Origin: an uncultured Eubacterium sp.
Lineage (GTDB): Bacteria; Bacillota; Clostridia; Lachnospirales; CAG-274
Length of the DNA stretch: 6,771 nt
Direction of reading: 5' to 3'
Assembly: GCA_900543365.1 (NCBI GenBank)
Contig: UQRG01000086.1
Location: 1-6,771, forward strand
Shown here in pieces: positions 1-6,084 of the stretch. The position numbers and the translations under genes are program-made. The notes under the pieces were generated by a model. That model saw nothing but the letters and a program-made list of their open reading frames with translations, searched no databases and was not told the origin of the DNA. Position 1 is the first letter of the stretch. Each line of letters opens with the position of its first letter.

Positions 1-341
1 TCTAATCGTTCATAAGCATTGCCCATTTTTTCTGCAATTTCAACATACTTATCAATACTTTCAAGCTCAACAAGTTTCTTAAAACGAGCAATATCATCTC
101 TTATAAATTCAATAATCTCATTTTGGTCAGCATACTTACCCTTAACCATAGCATAAGGTCGCATACGCTGAAGAAAGAATTTATCCTTTCTTGTAATATT
201 GAAAACATAAGAAACAACAAAGCCATTACCTAAATCAAAATTCGCAATGTGCATACGGCTGTCAAACACCTTAATATCTGTAGCACCTAACTGCTTAAGA
301 TTAAAAGCAATAATGTCGCCACTTACTGTGTTTTTGTTCAT
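1..341 (-). CDS. Hypothetical protein, N-terminal 113 residues (3' end outside window)
   Basis: The frame opens with ATG at 341 (MNKNTVSGDIIAFNLKQLG) and stays open to the window edge, so the C-terminus is missing. A G-rich Shine-Dalgarno (GGTAGGGG) ends 5 nt before the ATG. I do not recognise the family. The first 35 residues contain no membrane segment or signal peptide, so it looks cytoplasmic. Residues about 20-70 look strand-rich (FDLGNGFVVSYVFNI) and include a basic patch (TRKDKFFLQRMRP). Residues about 73-113 look like charged helices (NEIIEFIRDDIARFKKLVEL). The gene starts 18 nt after the stop of the NhaD-like transporter, on the same strand, so it is probably the second gene of that operon. 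A role linked to the transporter is only suggested by position. It is real rather than spurious because the codon use is coherent and the frame is uninterrupted. Confidence 0.75.
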   Translation of the reverse strand, partial: MNKNTVSGDIIAFNLKQLGATDIKVFDSRMHIANFDLGNGFVVSYVFNITRKDKFFLQRMRPYAMVKGKYADQNEIIEFIRDDIARFKKLVELESIDKYVEIAEKMGNAYERL

Positions 342-359
342 AAAAACCCCTACCTTTCA

Positions 360-1640
360 TTAACCTACTTCAAATTTTATGAGTAGATATATAGTTGATA
401 TTACAATAGACATAAGCATAAGAGGAAAACCTATCTTTAAATAGTTGCCAAATGTAATTTCGTGTCCCTCTCTCTTACTAATGCCTGAAAGCACAACATT
501 CGCAGATGCACCAACAAGAGTACCGTTACCACCAAGACAAGCACCAAGTGACAATGCCCACCAAAGAGGTGCAACATCCATACCACTATTACCCATTGTA
601 ATAATAAGAGGGATAAGAGTAGCAACGAACGGAATATTGTCTAAGAATGATGAAAGTATAGCAGATACCCATAAAATAAGCAAAAGCATAAGAGTATCAT
701 TACCCTTAGTTACCTCAAGAAGGAACTGTGCCATCATATCAATAACACCTGTCTGCTGTAAGCCACCTACAACACCAAAAAGACCAACAAAGAATACAAT
801 AGTAGGCCATTCAATAGTTGATATAATTTCCTCAGGGTCTACCTTACTTCTGTTTAAAAGCAAAATAACTGCCGCAGCCGCAATAGCTATTGTTGCTGAC
901 TGAATACCTAAGGCATCGTGGAATATAAAAGCAAGAACTACAAAAGCCATAATAATAACACTTTCAATAAGGAGAACCTTATCTTTAATAGCCTTTTTTT
1001 CATCTAACTCCATAACTGCCTGCATTTTTTCAGGCACAACTTTAAGCTTTCTTCCATAAATAAAATAAAAACTAAAAATAGTAAAGAAAGCTATAATAAC
1101 TGCCGGAATACCTGTATTAACAATAAAATCATTGAAGCTAAGTTCAGCTGCACTACCAATCATAATATTAGGCGGGTCACCAATAAGAGTGGCTGTACCA
1201 CCTATATTAGATGCCAAAATCTGTGTAATCAAATATGGCAAAGGGTTAATACCTAATATACTTGTAACAGCAATAGTCATAGGACCAACCAAAAGTACAG
1301 TAGTTACATTGTCAAGAAAGGCTGAAAGTACAGCTGTAATAACGAAGAATAAAATCATTATTACCCAAGGCTTACCTTTTGAAAGTTTGGCTGCCTTAAT
1401 AGCTATGTATTCAAACAAGCCTGATATTTTAACTACAGATACAAAAAGCATCATACCTATTAATATACCTACAGTATTATAGTCAATGTATGATGCAAGA
1501 CTTTCAACATCTAATATGCCAAAAATCAAAAGAAGTGTTGCTCCTGCAACTGCTGCTAAGGCACGATGCACCTTTTCAGACATAATCGCTATCATTGTGA
1601 CAGCAAAAATAATAATGGAAATAATTTGTTGAGTGTCCAT
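360..1640 (-). CDS. ArsB/NhaD-family (SLC13-like) membrane transporter
   Basis: A 426-residue polytopic inner-membrane permease of the ion transporter superfamily (CitMHS/ArsB/NhaD type). The sequence shows two homologous halves. In the first half, SAFLDNVTTVLL (about 106-117) is followed by NIGGTATLIGDPPNIMIG (about 145-162). In the second, SSFLDNIPFVATL (about 330-342) is followed by LGGNGTLVGASANVVLSG (about 369-386). These paired hairpin/substrate-site motifs are the family hallmark. A charged linker (about 198-222, VPEKMQAVMELDEKK) separates the halves. Length matches the family. Members include Na+/H+ antiporters (NhaD) and arsenite permeases; the substrate here cannot be read from sequence, and no arsR or arsC lies nearby. 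Start: ATG at 1640, with GGAGG 6 nt upstream. The frame extends to a TTG at 1694, but that lies in the promoter. The small hypothetical gene follows after 18 nt. Confidence 0.9.
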   Translation of the reverse strand: MDTQQIISIIIFAVTMIAIMSEKVHRALAAVAGATLLLIFGILDVESLASYIDYNTVGILIGMMLFVSVVKISGLFEYIAIKAAKLSKGKPWVIMILFFVITAVLSAFLDNVTTVLLVGPMTIAVTSILGINPLPYLITQILASNIGGTATLIGDPPNIMIGSAAELSFNDFIVNTGIPAVIIAFFTIFSFYFIYGRKLKVVPEKMQAVMELDEKKAIKDKVLLIESVIIMAFVVLAFIFHDALGIQSATIAIAAAAVILLLNRSKVDPEEIISTIEWPTIVFFVGLFGVVGGLQQTGVIDMMAQFLLEVTKGNDTLMLLLILWVSAILSSFLDNIPFVATLIPLIITMGNSGMDVAPLWWALSLGACLGGNGTLVGASANVVLSGISKREGHEITFGNYLKIGFPLMLMSIVISTIYLLIKFEVG

Positions 1641-1646
1641 AATCTT

Positions 1647-1651
1647 CCTCC
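1647..1651 (-). promoter_or_regulatory. Ribosome binding site deciding the start of the NhaD-like gene
   Basis: GGAGG on the minus strand, 6 nt before the ATG at 1640. It supports MDTQQII as the N-terminus and excludes the upstream TTG at 1694, which has no comparable site and lies upstream of the predicted transcription start. Confidence 0.8.
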
Positions 1652-1673
1652 ATTTTGTATGATCTTTACACAC

Positions 1674-1702
1674 ATTATACAACACAATTACCAAGACTTC
1701 AA
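1674..1702 (-). promoter_or_regulatory. Sigma-A type promoter of the NhaD-like transporter operon
   Basis: On the minus strand, TTGAAG (1702-1697) is followed by a 17-bp spacer and a perfect TATAAT (1679-1674). Transcription would start near 1667, giving a leader of about 27 nt with GGAGG before the ATG at 1640. The -35 box matches TTGACA at four of six positions and the spacer is optimal. The surrounding region is AT-rich, as expected for a promoter. No terminator-like or riboswitch-sized leader lies between the promoter and the gene, so control is probably at initiation. Confidence 0.75.
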
Positions 1703-1719
1703 CATTTTTTAAATATTTA

Positions 1720-1756
1720 TTTGTATATGTTGTATATAACCTTTGTACTATATGTT
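1720..1756. repeat. Short direct repeats upstream of the promoter (possible operator)
   Basis: On the plus strand, TTGTATATG (1721-1729) is followed directly by TTGTATATA (1730-1738), a tandem 9-bp repeat with 8 of 9 bases identical. A looser relative, TTGTACTATATG, follows at 1743-1754. The cluster lies about 18 to 55 bp upstream of the -35 box, where an activator or UP-element-like contact could act. The stretch is very AT-rich, so chance similarity is possible. The rest of the 1703-1836 intergenic region shows no GC-stem terminator after the MATE gene. Confidence 0.3.
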
Positions 1757-1836
1757 ATCTTTTATAATAATTTTTGATGTAAAAACTTTTAAAAACAAGC
1801 TAATACAGTAAACCTACAAGTTTAATTGGCTAAAGT

Positions 1837-3204
1837 TTAACTATACTCCTTTTCTCTGTTCAATTCTCTAAGCATAGGGATTTGCAATATAATTGCAACT
1901 ACAAAGGTAACAACATCAGATACTGTTTGACAAACCTCTATACCAACAATACCAAATATCCTAGGCAAAATAATTATAAGAGGTATAAACACCAGACCTT
2001 GTCTTGAAACTGACAAAATTGTTGCTCTGACTGGCTTTCTTATTGTCTGCAAAAGCATATTTGATAGTACAATAAAACTGCTAAGAGGCAATGCTATACA
2101 CTGACACCTAAGAGCAACAGCTGCAATTTTACCTACTTTTGCACCATTGCCAAAGGCATTAACTATTTTCGGAGCAAATATAATACCTAAAACTGCCACA
2201 AACAACAAAAATACAAAGGCAAACTTAACACAAAACCAAAATGCCTTAAGTACTCTCTTGTAAAGTCCTGCACCATAATTAAAGCCACAAACCGGCTGAA
2301 AACCTTGTCCAAATCCAATAATTGCAGAATTAGCAAACATTGCTATTCTTGACACAACAGCCATAGCGGCAATAGCAACTTCACCATAAGGCTTTGCTGC
2401 AAAATTAAGGCATATAGTAGCAACACTGGCTATTCCCTGTCTGCAAAAGGAAGGTGTACCTCCTGCTAAAAGTTCACCATAATAATACTTTGATGGCTTA
2501 AAATTTTTCAATTTAATCTTAATAGCACCACTTGTATTTACTCCCCATAAAAGTAAACAAAAACCTACAAACTGGCTAAAAATAGTTGCTATAGCTGCAC
2601 CAGAAACCCCCATATCAAACTTAAATATAAGTATAGGGTCAAGAACTATATTTAAAACTGCACCACTTGTAATACCTATCATTGAGAAAAAAGCTGAACC
2701 TTGAAATCTAAGCTGATTGTTCAGTACCAATGATGCCACCATATATGGTGAACCTATTAATATATAACGCATATACTCAATTGCTTTAGGCAATATTAAA
2801 TCAGTTGAACCTAATGCCCAAGCTAAAGGCTCAATAAATATAAGACCCAAAATCATAAGAACAAAGCCTAATATTAAAGCTGAAAAAAAACCTATACTTG
2901 CCATTATTTCTGCCATTTCAATTTCTTTACTGCCTAATTTTCTTGATATGTAATTGCTACAGCCTTGTCCAAAGAAAAAGCCTATTGCCTGTATAATAGC
3001 CATAAGAGAAAACACTACACCAACTGCACCTGTAGCAATAACACTATCTTTACTTCTACCTAAAAAGAAGGTATCTGCCATATTATAAAAGGATGACACT
3101 AACATACTAATTATCGTAGGTACGGCTAGTTTACACACTAATTTTTCAACTGGTGTTTCTGTCATCCATTTTAACTTTTCTTCATTATTCATTTGTTTTG
3201 ACAT
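1837..3204 (-). CDS. MATE-family multidrug/Na+ (or H+) efflux transporter
   Basis: A 455-residue inner-membrane protein of the multidrug and toxic compound extrusion family, which exports cationic drugs or metabolites in exchange for Na+ or H+. The N-terminal half carries the typical opening (LAVPTIISMLVSSFYNMADT, about 26-45), a GQGCSNYISRKLG loop (79-91), and LNIVLDPILIF...GVSGAAIAT (about 184-207). The C-terminal half carries the conserved GFGQGFQPVCGFNYGAG stretch (297-313), which is characteristic of the MepA-like branch. About twelve hydrophobic segments and the usual length indicate an intact gene. Start: ATG at 3204 with AAGGAGG 6 nt upstream; the frame runs on to a TTG at 3225, which would precede that site. 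The gene stands alone, behind a strong terminator and ahead of a 196-bp gap. The exported substrate cannot be inferred, because the neighbours are not biosynthetic or regulatory. Confidence 0.92.
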   Translation of the reverse strand: MSKQMNNEEKLKWMTETPVEKLVCKLAVPTIISMLVSSFYNMADTFFLGRSKDSVIATGAVGVVFSLMAIIQAIGFFFGQGCSNYISRKLGSKEIEMAEIMASIGFFSALILGFVLMILGLIFIEPLAWALGSTDLILPKAIEYMRYILIGSPYMVASLVLNNQLRFQGSAFFSMIGITSGAVLNIVLDPILIFKFDMGVSGAAIATIFSQFVGFCLLLWGVNTSGAIKIKLKNFKPSKYYYGELLAGGTPSFCRQGIASVATICLNFAAKPYGEVAIAAMAVVSRIAMFANSAIIGFGQGFQPVCGFNYGAGLYKRVLKAFWFCVKFAFVFLLFVAVLGIIFAPKIVNAFGNGAKVGKIAAVALRCQCIALPLSSFIVLSNMLLQTIRKPVRATILSVSRQGLVFIPLIIILPRIFGIVGIEVCQTVSDVVTFVVAIILQIPMLRELNREKEYS

Positions 3205-3210
3205 ATTAAA

Positions 3211-3217
3211 CCTCCTT
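3211..3217 (-). promoter_or_regulatory. Ribosome binding site deciding the start of the MATE gene
   Basis: AAGGAGG, a near-perfect anti-16S match, 6 nt before the ATG at 3204. It fixes MSKQMNNEEK as the N-terminus. It also lies only 6 nt downstream of the terminator hairpin, so termination there would remove the MATE message just before its ribosome site. Confidence 0.85.
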
Positions 3218-3223
3218 ATAAAC

Positions 3224-3257
3224 AAAAATGCTGTTGCAAATACACAACAGCATTTTT
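3224..3257 (-). terminator. Rho-independent terminator closing the Gld-like/DUF4340 block
   Basis: A perfect 13-bp inverted repeat: AAAAATGCTGTTG (3224-3236) pairs with CAACAGCATTTTT (3245-3257) around an 8-nt loop. Read on the minus strand, the 8-bp GC-containing core is followed by TTTTTGTTT, the U-tract expected of an intrinsic terminator. It lies 10 nt after the DUF4340 stop codon and 6 nt before the MATE Shine-Dalgarno. The flanking A-run gives a weaker U-tract in the opposite orientation, but no plus-strand gene needs it. Confidence 0.85.
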
Positions 3258-3267
3258 AATCTTAATT

Positions 3268-4665
3268 TTATTTACAAAGTTTCTCTGCTTGACTAATAAC
3301 TTTTCTAACAGTCTGCTTAGAAACAAGAAGTGAGCTTTCATCACCTTTATTAACAACAAAAAAGTTGCTGTCATAGTCATAATACTTAGCTTCATTTTTG
3401 CTGCCATCAACTAAATTAAATGTAATAGTTAATGCAGGTTCCCCATTAGTGTCCACCTTTTTAACAATATTATCAAAGCCTATACCTATTAAAAGCTCAT
3501 AAAAATCTGTAAATGTATCTTTGTCCACAAGTTTATTATTAATATAAGTATTTCTGTAATCTTTTTGTATACCATCAACAGTTTTAAAGTCATTATCACC
3601 TTCTGTCCTAAAATCAACAGTATATTTCTTATTACCATTAATAACTATACTTTTAACCTTTGACCTTTGATAAAGAGAAACAAATTTTTCTGCAAAGTCT
3701 GCAACAGATGCAGTAACAAAAGGCTTTAAAGCTCTATACTCCATAGTAAAGACTTCTGGTCTGTCATTAACCATAACATATGCAAGGCTATCATCAGTTC
3801 CTTCAACAAAGTTTCCAACTTTAACCTTTATACTATTATCATTATCAGCTACATATATTGTACAAATAGGAGCATCAAGACCATATTTAGCCAAACTATC
3901 TGGCTTAATATCAGCTAAGTCTGATATGTTAAGACTTGCAAGATTTCTTAAAACACTTGCTTGTAAATTATACGGATAAACAAGCATATTATCCACAGGC
4001 TTTTCCATAACTAATGTTGCTAAACCGTTTTTCTCTGCATATTCTCTGGCAATAGGGTTATCTTTATCATATTTTACAAGTATGCTATCTCTATCTTTAT
4101 AATCAATAGATAACTCTTGTATTGAGTCTGAATCTATTTTATCAACAGACTTATCTACTATGTCATTAAGTCCATACTTTAATGGTGCAATTCTATTTGC
4201 ATTAACCATATAAATATTGTTATCACCATTAATTGCTACATAATAATATTTATTATCAGCAGAAAGGGAACCTACATTAACTGAAATACTGTTGCAAGTA
4301 GCCACTGCACTTGGTTTACTAAGACCATATTTAGCCAAATCACTATCATTAATAGTCTGTTCAGCATAAAGACTATTAAACACACTAGCTATATTTTCAA
4401 CAGCTGTATAGTCTAATAAATTCTTATAGCCCTCTGCTGTCCATATATCACCTTTTTTAACAAAGTCAAATGTACCATTGCCATTATTTAAATTAAAACT
4501 TTTAACTTCATTAGCCTTAATTATTTCTGTGCCTAAATCAGCTATAGATTTAGTTTCTGCTGTGGGCTGTTGTTCTTTATTTGTCTTTGAAACAAGCACA
4601 TAAACAATACTTAATACCAAAAGTATAACAACTGCTCCAATTAAAAAATATAGCTTTTTTTTCAT
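3268..4665 (-). CDS. Membrane-anchored DUF4340-type protein, partner of the GldFG-like ABC unit
   Basis: A 465-residue protein. MKKK plus a hydrophobic stretch (about 5-26) forms an N-terminal signal anchor, and the rest is polar and probably extracytoplasmic. The body shows three related modules. Their opening strands are VKSFNL (about 54), IQELSI (about 182) and VKSIVI (about 337), each leading into a helix and then a strand pair. The first two share LAKYGL plus a Pro (110-118 and 258-266), and all three end in a 'Y/F-x-V...vy.v' hairpin (YYVAINGDNNIYMV; LAYVMVNDRPEVFTM; FFVVNKGDESSLLV). This matches DUF4340, which is of unknown function and is often encoded next to gldF/gldG-like genes. 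The ATG follows the upstream TAA with no gap, and AGGAG lies 10 nt upstream, so translation is likely coupled. No catalytic motif is evident; a binding or scaffold role is inference. A terminator follows. Confidence 0.82.
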   Translation of the reverse strand: MKKKLYFLIGAVVILLVLSIVYVLVSKTNKEQQPTAETKSIADLGTEIIKANEVKSFNLNNGNGTFDFVKKGDIWTAEGYKNLLDYTAVENIASVFNSLYAEQTINDSDLAKYGLSKPSAVATCNSISVNVGSLSADNKYYYVAINGDNNIYMVNANRIAPLKYGLNDIVDKSVDKIDSDSIQELSIDYKDRDSILVKYDKDNPIAREYAEKNGLATLVMEKPVDNMLVYPYNLQASVLRNLASLNISDLADIKPDSLAKYGLDAPICTIYVADNDNSIKVKVGNFVEGTDDSLAYVMVNDRPEVFTMEYRALKPFVTASVADFAEKFVSLYQRSKVKSIVINGNKKYTVDFRTEGDNDFKTVDGIQKDYRNTYINNKLVDKDTFTDFYELLIGIGFDNIVKKVDTNGEPALTITFNLVDGSKNEAKYYDYDSNFFVVNKGDESSLLVSKQTVRKVISQAEKLCK

Positions 4666-6072
4666 TTATCTATTTCTCCTTGTTACCCATACTACAAAAC
4701 CTGCTATAAACAAGACAGCAGGAATTACAACCCAACTAATTAATTTAATTGCTGAGGCTGAACCTGCATCTACAACTATTGAAGATGACTCAAGGCTCTT
4801 TGGTGCAATATAAATACTGTCTGAATTGTTATTAAGCCAGTTAATCCCATTAACCATAAATGTTGAATTTCCGTTATTAACCATACTGTCTGTACTTGGG
4901 TCAATAAAGTAATAACTACAACCTGACACAATTAGTTTAGTTGTATGTTCTTTATCTGTGTATGTTGAGTCTGTAACTGCAACAGCTATATTAAATGGTC
5001 CTTCTTTGTCGCCCTTTTCCTTATTTACTGATGTATTATCACCTGTTTTAATATAAGCCTCATCACTAGTTGAAAGTATTGGCTCAAATTTAAGCCCTTG
5101 CTTTTGAAGTTCCGTATTAACAACACTTTGACAAGCAACAGCTATAGTGTGATAATTCTTTGAAATAAGTGATTTATTAATATCGTGTTCTCTTAACTCT
5201 GGCAAAACAGCATAAGGATAAACCATATAAGATGACTCCTGTCCCTCATAAATATAGCCATCATCAAGTGTAAGACCATAAGTTGATGCAATACTCATAA
5301 GATTAGGACATTTTGCCGTATCCACACCTCCTAAAAGCATAAAAACACTACCATCATTATTAAGATAATTAAGGACTTTTTCTATTTCAGCCTGTGAATA
5401 ATCTCTATCTACTGGTGTTAACACAAGCACCTTACAATCCTGTGGTATTTCCTCTGAAAGAAGATTAACTGTAGCTGAAGTATAGTTTGCAATATTAAGT
5501 TGGTCATTTAATGATGTAAAGTTAGAATTATCCGGTTCACCGTGACCTGTTACAAAGTAAACTGTTGGTGCAACCTCCATATTAACATACTGTAAAGCAC
5601 TTGTTAACGCTGACTCTAAATTTAAAGTACCATTGTTACTATAATAATCACTATAACCTATTACCTTAAACTTACTGCCACACTCTACAATAATACTATT
5701 TATACTGACAGATGTATCCTCTGAAGCATATTTTTTTGCAAAATCCGGATGTAAATATAAATCTCTATTTTCTACCTTAATGTGAGGACTAGATTGACTA
5801 TACTGGTCAATAACTTGATTAACACGACCTATAACAGCATCAGAACTATTAGTAGCAAACAATGTGTAAACATTAATATCTGTATCAATATTATCAATAA
5901 CCGACTTCGTTTCGTCAGAAAGAGAGAACATATCATCTTTGGTAAAATCAAAGGACTTATTAAACTGCCCTATTATTAAATTTATTACAACAAGTATGGC
6001 TATAAATACAAGTGAGACAACAACTGAATATGTACCATACTTAAGTCTTTTATCGTTAAATACCTTATTCAT
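4666..6072 (-). CDS. GldG-family ABC transporter auxiliary protein
   Basis: A 468-residue protein of the Gld-type ABC auxiliary family (IFT52/GldG-like fold). It has a short basic N-terminus and a membrane segment at about 15-36. Next comes the conserved FTKDDMFSLSDETKSVI (43-59), the start of the family's extracytoplasmic domain. The hallmark YFVTGHGEPD lies at about 172-181, and a beta-alpha region with VLVLTPVDRDYS and GSVFMLLGG (about 215-249) follows. A second membrane segment (about 444-463) ends in RRNR, a positive-inside tail. Both termini are thus cytoplasmic, with about 400 residues outside. In gliding Bacteroidota, GldA, GldF and GldG form an ABC transporter required for motility; Firmicute homologues have no established role. 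Start: ATG at 6072, with AGGAGG 6 nt upstream, rather than the TTG at 6105, which lies inside the permease gene. It abuts the DUF4340 gene (TAA-ATG). Confidence 0.88.
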   Translation of the reverse strand: MNKVFNDKRLKYGTYSVVVSLVFIAILVVINLIIGQFNKSFDFTKDDMFSLSDETKSVIDNIDTDINVYTLFATNSSDAVIGRVNQVIDQYSQSSPHIKVENRDLYLHPDFAKKYASEDTSVSINSIIVECGSKFKVIGYSDYYSNNGTLNLESALTSALQYVNMEVAPTVYFVTGHGEPDNSNFTSLNDQLNIANYTSATVNLLSEEIPQDCKVLVLTPVDRDYSQAEIEKVLNYLNNDGSVFMLLGGVDTAKCPNLMSIASTYGLTLDDGYIYEGQESSYMVYPYAVLPELREHDINKSLISKNYHTIAVACQSVVNTELQKQGLKFEPILSTSDEAYIKTGDNTSVNKEKGDKEGPFNIAVAVTDSTYTDKEHTTKLIVSGCSYYFIDPSTDSMVNNGNSTFMVNGINWLNNNSDSIYIAPKSLESSSIVVDAGSASAIKLISWVVIPAVLFIAGFVVWVTRRNR

Positions 6073-6078
6073 AGCTGC

Positions 6079-6084
6079 CCTCCT
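6079..6084 (-). promoter_or_regulatory. Ribosome binding site of the GldG-like gene, overlapping the permease stop
   Basis: AGGAGG, 6 nt before the ATG at 6072. Its first two bases are the last two of the upstream TAG stop (6085-6083, TAGGAGG). A ribosome terminating on the permease would sit on this site, pointing to translational coupling. It also excludes the TTG at 6105 as the start. Confidence 0.8.

Noticed and set aside
341..362. TAATG overlap: an ATG at 360 overlapping the transporter stop as a coupled start of the small gene
   Set aside because: It is in a different frame from the hypothetical protein and meets a stop after about 19 codons. The ATG at 341 is preceded by its own G-rich ribosome site and gives the long frame.
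445..1482. Plus-strand open frames of 152 and 116 codons (445-903 and 1132-1482)
   Set aside because: They lie antisense within the NhaD-like transporter, whose family motifs are unmistakable. They have no ribosome site and no recognisable domain, and are mirror frames of the coding strand.
1790..1836. Possible terminator after the MATE gene
   Set aside because: Only A/T-only or very short complementary stretches are present (such as AAAC/GTTT). There is no GC-containing stem followed by a T-run, so none is annotated.
3216..3410. Minus-strand 64-codon frame running through the terminator
   Set aside because: It overlaps the end of the DUF4340 gene in another frame and includes the hairpin, so it is a shadow frame.
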